Shown: piece by piece, positions 42,484-50,868 of the stretch
How positions within the stretch are numbered: the first letter of the stretch is position 1
How the letters are laid out: each line of letters starts with the position of its first letter
Translations under genes and position numbers: made by a program
Notes under the pieces: generated by a model
What the model saw: only the letters and a program-made list of their open reading frames with translations
What the model was told of the DNA's origin: nothing
The model's database searches: none
Origin: Chloroflexota bacterium
GTDB taxonomy: Bacteria > Chloroflexota > Dormibacteria > Dormibacterales > Dormibacteraceae
Direction: 5' to 3'
NCBI GenBank assembly: GCA_005882115.1
Contig: VBEG01000025.1
Span: 81,001-145,000, forward strand
DNA: 64,000 nucleotides

Positions 42484-44462
42484 GGTTTCGCTACTCACGC
42501 TGGGACGGCACGCAAAAGCTCGACGACCTGGATGCAGGCGACGTGCTGGACGCGCTTTCCGATGACCTGATGAACTACGGCGACCTCAACGCGGCGCTGC
42601 AGCGCTTCCTCCGCTGGGGTTCGCCCAACATGCCCGGACTGGAGCAGCTGCTTAAGCAGCTTCGGGAGTCGCGTGAGCGAGAGCTAGGCCGCTACAACCT
42701 CGACTCCACCGTCGAGGAGCTGCGCCAGAAGGTGCAGGACGTCATCGACACCGAGCGCGCCGGGATCGAACGCAGGCTGCAGGAAGCCACGCCTGAGGGC
42801 CGCAAGCTGCTCGACCGGATCGCGCGACAGCGCAACGACCAGCTCGACCGGCTGCCCGACGACCTGGGTGGGCGCGTCAAGGGCCTGCGCAACTACGAGT
42901 TCGTCGATGACGCCGCCCGGCAGAAGTTCGAAGAGCTGATGCAGCAGCTGCAGAAACAGATGCTGGACCAGATGTTCCAGGGCATCAAAGGCTCGCTCGA
43001 GCAGATGCAGGGTCAGGACCTGTCGCGCGTGCGTGACATGGTGCGCGAGCTGAACAAGATGCTCGAGCAGCGGATGGAAGGTCGCACGCCTGACTTCCAG
43101 GGCTTCATGCAGAAGTTCGGCGATATGTTCCCTCCGGGAATAAACAACCTCGACGAGCTGCTGGAGCACCTGCAGCGCCAGATGGCGCAGATGCAGTCGT
43201 TGCTGCAGAGCCTGAGCCCCGAAGCTCGTGAGGAGCTGCGTCAGATGATGGACTCGCTCCTACAGGACGACTCGCTCCGGCTCGAGCTGGCGCGCCTGTC
43301 CGGCTTCATGCAGGCGATGATGCCGCCCTCCGAGCTGAGCGAGCGCTATCCGTTCTTCGGCGAGGACCCGCTGACCATGGGCGAGGCGATGCAGCTCATG
43401 GAGCGGCTGCAGCAGATGGATCGGCTCGAGTCGCAGCTGGAGCGGGGAAGCTTCCGCCCTGACGACGTCGACCGCTCCCTCGCGCAACAGCTCCTCGGAC
43501 CCGAGGCGCGTCAAGCGCTGGATCAGCTGCGCCAGGTCACCGACGTGCTGGAGAAGGCGGGCTACGTTGAGCGCAAGGGCCGAAGGCTGGAGCTCACGCC
43601 GCGGGGTATGCGCCGGATCGGACAATCGGCGTTACGCGACATCTTCGACCAGCTCAAGAAGACGCGCATGGGCCAGCACCAGCTGTGGCGCGGCGGCATC
43701 GGCACCGACGCCTCCGAGGAATTGAAGGCGTACGAGTACGGCGACCCGTTCCTGCTCGAGATGAAGGAGACCCTCTTCAACTCGATCGTCCGTGAAGGGC
43801 CGAAGGTCCCGGTCCCCATCGCGCCGCAGGATTTCATCGTCCATCGCACCGAGCACCAAACACAGGCTTCTACGGTCTTGATGATCGACATGAGCCGGTC
43901 GATGTTTCTTCGCGGCTGCTTTCTCGCCGCCAAGAAGGTTGCCATCGCGCTTGACTCGCTCATCCGCAGCCAGTACCCGCGCGACTCGCTGTACGTGGTC
44001 GGCTTTTCCAACTATGCGGTCGAGCTCAAGCCGCATACGCTTCCGCAGTTGGCGCTCAACGACTACGTGTACGGCACGAACATGCAGCATGGCTTCCAAC
44101 TAGGGCGTTCGCTGCTGGCGAAGCACCGCGGTAACCGCCAGATCATCATGATCACCGACGGCGAGCCGACCGCCCACATCGAAGAGAACGGAAAGGCACA
44201 GTTTGCTTATCCGCCGACCTATCGCACGATCCAGCAGACGCTGAGCGAGGTCAAGCGCTGCACGCGTGACCGCATCGTGATCAATACCTTCATGCTCGAG
44301 CGCGGTCCGTACCTGACCGAGTTCATCAACCAGATGACCAAGATCAACAAAGGGCGCGCGTTTTTCGTCTCCCCGGACCGGCTCGGCGAGTACGTCCTGG
44401 TCGACTACGTGAGCGGCAAACAGCGACGCCGTTCGAGCGCGCGGCGCGCCCGCATCGCGTAA
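42480..44462 (+). CDS. VWA-domain protein with a long Gln/Leu-rich helical N-terminal region
   Basis: A 660-residue protein. Residues about 1-400 are mostly helical, rich in Gln, Leu, Met and Glu (QRQMAQMQSLLQSLSP-like stretches), predicted to form coiled coils. A von Willebrand A domain (about 460-640) carries the MIDAS pieces DMSRSM and ITDGEPT. In related loci a MoxR-type AAA+ ATPase accompanies such VWA proteins as a chelatase-like pair. None is in this window. Coupling to the amidase (GTGA) is unusual. Confidence 0.75.
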   Translation: MRFRYSRWDGTQKLDDLDAGDVLDALSDDLMNYGDLNAALQRFLRWGSPNMPGLEQLLKQLRESRERELGRYNLDSTVEELRQKVQDVIDTERAGIERRLQEATPEGRKLLDRIARQRNDQLDRLPDDLGGRVKGLRNYEFVDDAARQKFEELMQQLQKQMLDQMFQGIKGSLEQMQGQDLSRVRDMVRELNKMLEQRMEGRTPDFQGFMQKFGDMFPPGINNLDELLEHLQRQMAQMQSLLQSLSPEAREELRQMMDSLLQDDSLRLELARLSGFMQAMMPPSELSERYPFFGEDPLTMGEAMQLMERLQQMDRLESQLERGSFRPDDVDRSLAQQLLGPEARQALDQLRQVTDVLEKAGYVERKGRRLELTPRGMRRIGQSALRDIFDQLKKTRMGQHQLWRGGIGTDASEELKAYEYGDPFLLEMKETLFNSIVREGPKVPVPIAPQDFIVHRTEHQTQASTVLMIDMSRSMFLRGCFLAAKKVAIALDSLIRSQYPRDSLYVVGFSNYAVELKPHTLPQLALNDYVYGTNMQHGFQLGRSLLAKHRGNRQIIMITDGEPTAHIEENGKAQFAYPPTYRTIQQTLSEVKRCTRDRIVINTFMLERGPYLTEFINQMTKINKGRAFFVSPDRLGEYVLVDYVSGKQRRRSSARRARIA

Positions 44463-44484
44463 GCCTTTCCTCGACGCCGTTGCT

Positions 44485-44490
44485 TATTCT
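44485..44490 (+). promoter_or_regulatory. -10 element of pckA
   Basis: TATTCT ends eight bases before ATG 44499. Confidence 0.55.
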
Positions 44491-44498
44491 GAAAACAG

Positions 44499-46040
44499 AT
44501 GGCCTCTAAGACCGAAGTTGCCGTCGAACGCCGGAATCTGAGCCCGGCGGCACTCTACGAGCACGCGGTGCGGCGAGGCGAAGCCGCGATCGTGTCCACC
44601 GGCGCCTTGACGGCTGAGACCGGCAAGCACACTGGGCGCTCGCCCAAGGACAAGTTCTTCGTCAGAGAGTCGACCAGCCAGGACGCGATCTGGTGGCACC
44701 CGGGCAACCAGCCAATCCCCCCCGACAAATTCGACGGACTGTTGCGCCGGATGCAGGAGTTCATCGCGACCCACGAGGTGTACACCCAGGACGTGTTTGC
44801 CTGTGCCGACGCGCGCTACCGGTTGAGTGTGCGGGTCATCACTGAGCTGGCGTGGCACAGCCTGTTCGCGCGCAACCTGTTCATCCGCCCCAACGCCGAC
44901 GAGCTGCTCGCGTTCGAGCCGGACTTCACCGTCATCGCGCTGCCCTCCGTGAAGGCAGATCATGCACGCGACGGCACTCGCAGCGAAACCTTCGTCCTGG
45001 TCAACCTCGGCCGTCGAATCGTGATCATCGGCGGCACCGGATACGCGGGGGAGATCAAGAAGTCGATCTTCACCGCCCTGAATTACCTGCTGCCGGCGCA
45101 GAACGTATTCCCGATGCATTGCTCCGCCAACACCAACGCCGCGGGGGATGATGTCGCGCTCTTCTTCGGGCTGAGCGGCACGGGTAAGACGACCCTGTCG
45201 GCCGAACCTTCGCGGCGCCTCATCGGCGACGACGAGCACGGATGGAGTGACCGCGGCGTCTTTAACTTCGAGGGTGGCTGTTACGCCAAGACGATCCGGA
45301 TCCACAAGGAGTCCGAACCGGAGATCTACGCCGCGACCGAAAGCTTCGGCACGATCCTCGAGAACGTGGTCTACGACCCCCGCACACGGGTTCCCGATTA
45401 CGACTCTGAGGCGAGGACAGAGAACACCCGGGCGGCATACCCGATCGACCTGATTCCCAACGCTGCGCTCACAGGCACCGGCCAGCACCCGCATAACGTC
45501 ATGTTCCTTTCCGCCGACGCATACGGCGTGCTGCCGCCGGTGGCGCGTCTCGACGAGGACCAGATCCGCCACTACTTTCTCTCCGGTTACACCGCGAAGG
45601 TCGCCGGCACGGAACGCGGAGTCACCGAGCCGGAACCGATCTTCAGCACGTGCTTCGCGGCGCCGTTCCTTGTCCTTCCTCCGGAGCGATACGCCGACAT
45701 GCTGATCGAGCGCGTGAAGCGACACCACGTGGACGTGTGGATGCTGAATACGGGGTGGGTCGGCGGGCCGTATGGGGTGGGGGAGCGGATGTCGATCGCG
45801 CACACTCGAGCGATCGTGCGCGCGATTCTCGAGGGCGAGTTGCGCGGGATGTCGACTCACGTCGACTCGGTATTCGGCCTGCAGATTCCGAACCGGGTGC
45901 CCGGTGTGCCGCGGGAGGTGCTGGACACGCGCGACAGCTGGCCCGACGCGGAGGACTACGACCGACAGGCGGAGAAGCTGCGCGGGATGTTCGAGAAGAA
46001 CATCGGCATGATCGGCAAAAGTGGCTCCGCCGCCGGCTGA
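44499..46040 (+). CDS. pckA: Phosphoenolpyruvate carboxykinase (ATP)
   Basis: A 513-residue ATP-type PEPCK, which turns oxaloacetate and ATP into PEP and CO2. The R-loop GRSPKDKFFV, the ATP P-loop GLSGTGKTTLS, the metal motif IGDDEHGW and the ENT(R) and NTGWVGGPYG segments are complete. Most actinobacteria use the unrelated GTP-type enzyme, so this gene is mild evidence for another phylum. It carries its own leaderless-type promoter and is followed at once by the SLOG gene. Confidence 0.95.
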   Translation: MASKTEVAVERRNLSPAALYEHAVRRGEAAIVSTGALTAETGKHTGRSPKDKFFVRESTSQDAIWWHPGNQPIPPDKFDGLLRRMQEFIATHEVYTQDVFACADARYRLSVRVITELAWHSLFARNLFIRPNADELLAFEPDFTVIALPSVKADHARDGTRSETFVLVNLGRRIVIIGGTGYAGEIKKSIFTALNYLLPAQNVFPMHCSANTNAAGDDVALFFGLSGTGKTTLSAEPSRRLIGDDEHGWSDRGVFNFEGGCYAKTIRIHKESEPEIYAATESFGTILENVVYDPRTRVPDYDSEARTENTRAAYPIDLIPNAALTGTGQHPHNVMFLSADAYGVLPPVARLDEDQIRHYFLSGYTAKVAGTERGVTEPEPIFSTCFAAPFLVLPPERYADMLIERVKRHHVDVWMLNTGWVGGPYGVGERMSIAHTRAIVRAILEGELRGMSTHVDSVFGLQIPNRVPGVPREVLDTRDSWPDAEDYDRQAEKLRGMFEKNIGMIGKSGSAAG

Positions 46041-46391
46041 TTGAGAGTCGCGATCGTCGGGAGCCGGCACTTCTCCGATCCGTGGCGTGTGGCCGACTAC
46101 GTCAACTCCCTGCCCACGCGCGCCTCGATCATCACGGGAAGCGCCAGCGGGGTCGACGCGGCGGCCACCAAGGCGGCGCGGGAGAAAGGCGTTCCGGTCC
46201 AGGTGATCCCAGCCTCATTCGACGAGCTTGCGGATACGGCCAAATCAGCGGTGCGGAACCAGCGCCTGGTCGATGCATGCGACGTGCTGGTTGCCTTCTG
46301 GGATGGAAGCTCGAAGGGCACGCGCACCACCGTCGAGCGAGCACTCGATTCCGGCAAGGAAGTCCACGTATTCATCGCCCGAGTAAATTGA
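46041..46391 (+). CDS. SLOG-domain (YspA/DUF2493-like) protein
   Basis: A 116-residue Rossmann-like protein: VAIVGSRHFSD, then IITGSASGVDAAATKAAREKGV, then VAFWDGSSKGTRTTVERA. This is the nucleotide-binding SLOG fold of DprA/LOG-like proteins, sometimes tied to nucleotide signalling. The TTG start directly abuts the pckA stop. The next gene follows five bases on. Confidence 0.75.
   Translation: MRVAIVGSRHFSDPWRVADYVNSLPTRASIITGSASGVDAAATKAAREKGVPVQVIPASFDELADTAKSAVRNQRLVDACDVLVAFWDGSSKGTRTTVERALDSGKEVHVFIARVN
46384..46389 (+). promoter_or_regulatory. -10 element of the MoaD-MoaE gene
   Basis: TAAATT ends six bases before GTG 46396 and overlaps the SLOG stop codon. Confidence 0.45.
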
Positions 46392-46395
46392 GGCC

Positions 46396-47091
46396 GTGGC
46401 GGTAGCAATCGGGATCCGGATTCGCTTTTTCGCGCGATTGCGCGAGCAGGCGGGAGTCGAAACCGAAGGCATCGAAGTCGCACCGGACTCGACGCTAACC
46501 GACGTCTACGCGGCGCTCCGCGGCAAGCATTCCGCCCTGCCCGAGCTGGGCTCAGTGCGAGCGGCGTTGAACCAGGAGTTCGCCGACTGGAACGCAACAG
46601 TCGCTGAAGGAGACGAGGTCGCCTTCATCCCGCCGGTCAGCGGCGGGGCGCACAAGGTTGGGATCCTCTTCGAGCTGACGACTGATCCGCTCGACGCCCG
46701 GCGGCTCGAGGCCGCGGTTGCGCATGCGGGCGCGGGCGCGATCTGCACCTTCACAGGCATCGTGCGCGATAACTCGCGGGGGCGATCCGTGACCGAGCTC
46801 GATTACGAGGCCTACGGCGAGATGGCAGTGGCCGAGATGCGCAAGATCGGGGACGAGATCGCCCTGAGGTGGCCCGAGGCGCGGGTCGCGATGGCGCATC
46901 GGACGGGCAAGCTGCAGATCGGTGACGCGTCGGTCGTGGTTTCGGTATCGTGCCCGCACCGCGCCGAGGCGATCGAGGCCTGCAGGTGGGGGATCGACCG
47001 GCTCAAGGAAAGTGTGCCGATCTGGAAGAAGGAGCACGCCGCCGACGGCACTTTCTGGATCGAGGGCGACGAAGCGAAACCGGTCGCCTAG
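46396..47091 (+). CDS. moaX: MoaD-MoaE fusion, molybdopterin synthase (MoaX type)
   Basis: A 231-residue fusion. Residues 1-84 are MoaD: an N-terminal RIRFFARLREQAG, ending PPVSGG, the Gly-Gly tail that is thiocarboxylated. Residues about 87-231 are MoaE with CTFTGIVRDNSRG, MAHRTGKLQIGDASV and the catalytic lysines in KESVPIWKKE. MoaD needs a free Gly-Gly end, so the fusion must be cleaved after Gly84, as reported for MoaX of M. tuberculosis. No other molybdenum cofactor genes are nearby. Confidence 0.9.
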   Translation: MAVAIGIRIRFFARLREQAGVETEGIEVAPDSTLTDVYAALRGKHSALPELGSVRAALNQEFADWNATVAEGDEVAFIPPVSGGAHKVGILFELTTDPLDARRLEAAVAHAGAGAICTFTGIVRDNSRGRSVTELDYEAYGEMAVAEMRKIGDEIALRWPEARVAMAHRTGKLQIGDASVVVSVSCPHRAEAIEACRWGIDRLKESVPIWKKEHAADGTFWIEGDEAKPVA

Positions 47092-47097
47092 AGGTGC

Positions 47098-47195
47098 AAC
47101 TCTTCCCCATTCATGGGAACTACCGGCGCCGGGGATGGGGCTGCCGGATGGCCCCTCCGGCCCTTCGGGCCACCTCCCCACAAGTGGGAAAGGAG
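47098..47195. repeat. Family A palindromic repeat, second locus
   Basis: The minus strand carries GCCCCATCCCCGGC followed by GCCGGTAGTTC, matching the units at 12951. The plus strand carries CCCCACAAGTGGGA, matching 13053-13066. A further hairpin GGCC(C)...GGGCC lies between. Again it fills a spacer between convergent genes. Confidence 0.75.
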
Positions 47196-47199
47196 TATG

Positions 47200-47844
47200 T
47201 CAGTCCTTGACTCTGGCGACGGACAGGCCGTCGCGGATCGGGATCACGACGCCCTCCAGCCGGGGATGCTTCGCGACGAGTTGGTTGTACGCCGCGACAT
47301 TCTTCGCCTGCTGGTTCTTCGGTGCAATGACCTCGCCCTGGCGCAGAGCGTTGTCGGCCATCAGAAGGGCACCACCCTCGAGGCGTTCGATGCAGAGCTC
47401 CAGCACGCGCCGCGTGATCTCCTCTGACTTGAACGAGTTGAGGAGGTCGATGAAGCAGGCGTCGAACCGCCCCTCGAGCTTCTCCAGCCCGTCCTTGGCG
47501 TTCTCTTCCAGCACGATGGCCGCCTTGCCGAAACCCGCCTCCCCAAAGTTGGCGCGCGCCCGCTGCGCGCGATCGTGGTCTGTCTCGTACGTCGTCAAGG
47601 TGCCGCCCCCGCTGCCGCGCAGCATCCAGATCCCGCTGTAACCGGTCGCTGTCCCAAGTTCCAGGATTCGCTTCGCGCCGGCGATCTTGACGAGCAAGTA
47701 GAGCAGGGAGCCCTCGTGTGGCTCCACGATCGGGATGCCTTCGCGATCGGCCTCCTCCTCCATGCGAGCGAGCACCGCGTCGCGCGTGGGCACCAAGCCA
47801 TCGAGGTAGGCCTGAAGATCGTCCGTCACTTCAACTGTCCTCAT
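47200..47844 (-). CDS. SAM-dependent O-methyltransferase (caffeoyl-CoA/catechol type)
   Basis: A 214-residue class I methyltransferase of the O-methyltransferase 3 family: the SAM motif ILELGTATGYSGIWM, YETDHDRAQRARANF, FDACFIDLL with the metal Asp and a Lys nearby, and LLMADNALRQGEV. These Mg-dependent enzymes methylate catechol-like hydroxyls. The substrate is unknown. ATG 47844 follows GAGGAG. GTG 47847 is one codon upstream. It overlaps the preceding gene by 14 bases, so the two form a pair. Confidence 0.85.
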   Translation of the reverse strand: MRTVEVTDDLQAYLDGLVPTRDAVLARMEEEADREGIPIVEPHEGSLLYLLVKIAGAKRILELGTATGYSGIWMLRGSGGGTLTTYETDHDRAQRARANFGEAGFGKAAIVLEENAKDGLEKLEGRFDACFIDLLNSFKSEEITRRVLELCIERLEGGALLMADNALRQGEVIAPKNQQAKNVAAYNQLVAKHPRLEGVVIPIRDGLSVARVKD

Positions 47845-48280
47845 CACGACTCCTCAAGAACTGTTCGAGCATCGGCTGCAGCGTGACCACGTACTCCGTC
47901 ATGCACTCCACGGTTTTTCCCAGCACCTGGTCGTCGAGGCGTACGGCGGGGACCGTCTCATAAAGCCTGGACCATCCACGGTCCCACGGCTCGAGCTCGG
48001 CGCGTGGCAATCCCGCTTTGACCTCGACCATCCGCGAACGGAAAAAGTCGAACGCAGCCTGGTTCTCGACTGCTGACGCCTCGAAGTGCAAGCCAACCTC
48101 AAGCCTACCGGCACCAGCGTGGTGCCATGCCTCGTAGTGGAAGGCCGGTTCGCCGAAGTGGACCTTCATCAAACGCCCACGTCCGCGCGTCGTCCGGAAG
48201 TTGCGCAGCGCCGTTGGCAGCCGCTGCTTCAGGTCCTTCCGGAGGGCGGTGAAGAAGTCAGAAGGCGCGAACAGCATCAT
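47831..48280 (-). CDS. Uncharacterised 149-residue protein
   Basis: A soluble alpha/beta protein with HYEAWHHAGAGRLEVGLHFEAS as its most distinctive stretch and a helical C-terminal half. I do not recognise the family. The coding assignment rests on length, codon pattern and the overlap with the methyltransferase gene downstream. No ribosome site or TANNNT element is evident ahead of ATG 48280, and repeat B copy 3 starts six bases upstream. Confidence 0.6.
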   Translation of the reverse strand: MMLFAPSDFFTALRKDLKQRLPTALRNFRTTRGRGRLMKVHFGEPAFHYEAWHHAGAGRLEVGLHFEASAVENQAAFDFFRSRMVEVKAGLPRAELEPWDRGWSRLYETVPAVRLDDQVLGKTVECMTEYVVTLQPMLEQFLRSRDEDS

Positions 48281-48285
48281 TCGAC

Positions 48286-48402
48286 GGTGAGGATGAAGGC
48301 CGGATTCATTCCGGCCGTCCCCAAAGCGTCATCTGCCAAACGCCGCCAATCGCTGCATGCAATGGAGGGGGTCCCGCGGGGGAGGCCTGCCTCCCCCGCG
48401 AA
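48286..48402. repeat. Family B palindromic repeat, copy 3
   Basis: It contains GGCCGGA-TTCAT-TCCGGCC and the long CGCGGGGGAGG-CCTG-CCTCCCCCGCG hairpin, with a diverged middle. Unlike copies 1 and 2 it sits between divergent genes, just upstream of the clpP promoter. Confidence 0.85.
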
Positions 48403-48412
48403 GGGTTTCTCG

Positions 48413-48418
48413 TAAGCT
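48413..48418 (+). promoter_or_regulatory. -10 element of clpP
   Basis: TAAGCT ends ten bases before TTG 48429, eleven bases after the repeat B hairpin. Confidence 0.5.
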
Positions 48419-48428
48419 GCCATTCACG

Positions 48429-49049
48429 TTGGCTTACATACCGACGGTCGTCGAGAACGAGGGCGGCAACCGCGAGCGCACTTTCGATATCTACTCGAGG
48501 CTGCTGAAGGACCGGATCATCATCATCGGCCGGCCCATCGACGACGTCGTGGCCAACCTGGTCGTCGCGCAGCTCATGTACCTCGCGGCGGATGCGCCGG
48601 AAAAGGAGATTCAGATCTACGTCAACTCTCCAGGCGGCGCCGTCACCGCGGGCCTCGCCATCTACGACACGATGCAGTACGTCCAGGCGCCGATCTCGAC
48701 GGTCTGCATCGGTCGGGCGGCGAGCTTTGGGACTGTGGTGTTGATGGCCGGCGCGAAGGGCAAACGCTTCTCGCTGCCGAACTCGACGATTCACATGCAT
48801 CAGCCGCTGATCGGCGGCAAGGGTCTGCAGGGCCAGGCTAGCGACCTGGACATCCACGCCAAAGAGATCATCCGGATCCGAACCGTCCTGAACGAGCTCA
48901 TCGCCAACCACACGGGTCAGTCGCTCGCGAGGGTCGAGCGAGACACCGACCGCGACTTCTTCCTCTCGCCGCAAGAAGCGGTCGAGTACGGCTTGATCGA
49001 CGGCATCATCGCGCAGACGCCGGTGCCTGTTCTCGCGGCGTCCAGGTAA
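48429..49049 (+). CDS. clpP: ATP-dependent Clp protease proteolytic subunit
   Basis: A 206-residue serine peptidase. The N-terminal [20 protein letters not shown] and [10 protein letters not shown] match ClpP. The catalytic Ser is in [10 protein letters not shown] (Met after Ser is the rule, Phe here), the His in NSTIHMHQP, and the Asp lies near [29 protein letters not shown] lines the axial region. No clpX or tig is adjacent. TTG 48429 restores the family N-terminus. The upstream frame from 48357 runs through repeat B and is not coding. It overlaps the convergent GT87 gene by 44 bases. Confidence 0.95.
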   Translation: MAYIPTVVENEGGNRERTFDIYSRLLKDRIIIIGRPIDDVVANLVVAQLMYLAADAPEKEIQIYVNSPGGAVTAGLAIYDTMQYVQAPISTVCIGRAASFGTVVLMAGAKGKRFSLPNSTIHMHQPLIGGKGLQGQASDLDIHAKEIIRIRTVLNELIANHTGQSLARVERDTDRDFFLSPQEAVEYGLIDGIIAQTPVPVLAASR

Positions 49050-50124
49050 CCACCAGGCCGGCCGCCCGCAGGCAAACCCAGCCGATCACCAGCACCCCGA
49101 CCAACGCCGGAACCGGCGCGGGTGTCAGCGCGCAGATGACGGCGGCTACCGATAGCCCCAGCCAGTCGAACCACTTGGCCTGACCCCACAAGGCAAGGGC
49201 CAGCGCGACCAGGACGAGGTCGGCCGGGAGCGCGTGAGGCGAGGCGAGCACCCCACCCGCGATCACGACGCTGGCGGCGGCGGATAGATCGTGGCGTCGC
49301 CGCCGGGCGAGCAGCAGGACCAGCGCGATCGCGGCGACAGTGAGCCCTGCGATCGCCGCGGTCTGCGTCGCGAGGGGCAGCAGGACGCCCAGGTGAGGTA
49401 GGTCGACCTCGCGGCTGCCAGGCTGCACCGTCGCGCGGGTCTGGCCGAGCCAGTCGAAGACCCAGTGCGGGTTGAGGGCAAGCGTGACGCCAAGCAGCGC
49501 GACACCGGTCGCGGCCCAGGCCGCAAGCACCTTCCAACTTCGCGCCAGCAGCACCGCCGCGGCAAGAGGCAAGACGAGCTGAGGTTTCACCAATGTCAGG
49601 CCCAGCGCCAGCCCGGCCAGATACGGCCGTGACCACAAAGCAAAGGCGGCACCGAGCCCCAGGGCGACGATGCCGTCGAGCTGGGCGTTCAGCAGCAGCA
49701 AGGCGGTCGGAACCGCCGCGAAGCCGGGGAGGATCGCGGTCGGCGGTCGGGGCCTGGTGGCGAAAAAGAGACCCGCCGCCAGGCAGGCAAGCCCGAACAG
49801 AATCCAGAGCCTTCCACCGAGATCGGTGCCCAAAGCATCGAATGGGACCGCTAGCAGGGCGACCCACGCCGGCGCGAGGAATGGAAGGATGCCCCCGATG
49901 CCAAGGGTCACCAGGACCCGGCCTCCAGTCACCTGGAGTTGAACTCGCGTCTGGGTGTCGAAGTCGTAAAGGTGACCGGGGTCCGAGACGATCAGACGCG
50001 CCCCGGTGGCGAACGCCGGCCAGTCGGAATTGATGACGTCGTCGTTGGGAAGCAGCGGCAAGATCACAAACGCCATGGAGACGGCGAGCAGCGCGACGGA
50101 ACCGCGCCATCGCCACCGACTCAT
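49006..50124 (-). CDS. GT87-type mannosyltransferase-like membrane protein (second copy)
   Basis: A 372-residue polytopic protein (about ten helices) of the DUF2029/GT87 group. The first loop has [23 protein letters not shown], the typical acidic first loop with a Tyr-Asp end, and [12 protein letters not shown] is a GT87 signature. ATG 50124 overlaps the upstream stop as ATGA. The longer frame upstream is Arg-rich shadow of the hydrolase gene. With the copy at 39212 it may extend inositol-mannoside lipids; this is inference. Confidence 0.75.
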   Translation of the reverse strand: MSRWRWRGSVALLAVSMAFVILPLLPNDDVINSDWPAFATGARLIVSDPGHLYDFDTQTRVQLQVTGGRVLVTLGIGGILPFLAPAWVALLAVPFDALGTDLGGRLWILFGLACLAAGLFFATRPRPPTAILPGFAAVPTALLLLNAQLDGIVALGLGAAFALWSRPYLAGLALGLTLVKPQLVLPLAAAVLLARSWKVLAAWAATGVALLGVTLALNPHWVFDWLGQTRATVQPGSREVDLPHLGVLLPLATQTAAIAGLTVAAIALVLLLARRRRHDLSAAASVVIAGGVLASPHALPADLVLVALALALWGQAKWFDWLGLSVAAVICALTPAPVPALVGVLVIGWVCLRAAGLVVTWTPREQAPASAR

Positions 50125-50858
50125 AGTTCGAGCGACAGCCCGTCGCTGGCGGCGCGGACGTCGATCCCTGTGCGTTGCGAAAGGTCGGCGGCGATCTTCG
50201 ATGGATTCGCGCGCCAGACCGTCGTCCCGTAGTGGGTCAGGAAAGCCAGGCGCGGCTTGGCGTCGCGGACGATCCGCTCGGCGTCGGCGATGCAAAGGTG
50301 TGGCAGCGTCGGAATGCACTCGCGCAGGACGGTGTGGATGACCATCACCTCGGCCTTGTGCTGCTCGGCGATCCCGTCGTAGTAGCCGGAGTCGGTGATC
50401 CAGCCGAGCTTTTCGCCGAATCGAAAGCCGTAGGTCTCCGACTGGTGGACGTGACGGGCGCTGGTCGTGAAGGGCAGACCGTTGACCGCGTAGGACGTTT
50501 CCGGGGCAAGGCGGATGATCTCGCGCGGAAACCGGCGCACGTACTTGAGCACGACCGGATCTTGGTCCAGCGCATCGGCCGGGCAGAAGAGCTGGCCGCG
50601 GTGCTGAAACCCGCCGTCGGTCATCGCCTCGAGCATCACGTTGACGTCGCCGGAGTGGTCGAGGTGGCGATGGCTCAGCACGATTGCGTCGAGCGTCGTC
50701 AGGTCCACGCCGCGTTGGGCGTACTGGACTATCGCGCCGGGTCCGGGATCGAGGCTGATGCGCGTGCCGTTCTCCTCGAGGAACAGTCCGCCCGAGGCGG
50801 CGACCTGCCTGGCCACCATGAACCGGGCGCCGGCAGTCCCCATGAAAGTGAGCCTCAT
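50121..50858 (-). CDS. RNase Z-like metallo-beta-lactamase hydrolase
   Basis: A 245-residue MBL-fold protein. Metal site motifs are SHRHLDHSGDVNV, a His in TSARHVHQSETYGFRF, the Asp in WITDSGYYDG and the terminal LTHYGTT. The overall pattern is closest to RNase Z/BN or phosphoribosyl cyclic phosphodiesterase proteins, but the exosite of true RNase Z is not evident. It lies between the ligase gene and the GT87 gene in one minus-strand unit. Confidence 0.8.
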   Translation of the reverse strand: MRLTFMGTAGARFMVARQVAASGGLFLEENGTRISLDPGPGAIVQYAQRGVDLTTLDAIVLSHRHLDHSGDVNVMLEAMTDGGFQHRGQLFCPADALDQDPVVLKYVRRFPREIIRLAPETSYAVNGLPFTTSARHVHQSETYGFRFGEKLGWITDSGYYDGIAEQHKAEVMVIHTVLRECIPTLPHLCIADAERIVRDAKPRLAFLTHYGTTVWRANPSKIAADLSQRTGIDVRAASDGLSLEL

Positions 50859-50868
50859 CTCGAACTCG

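Noticed and set aside
48357..48428. N-terminal extension of clpP
   Set aside because: It translates through the family B hairpin. The ClpP family N-terminus begins at TTG 48429.
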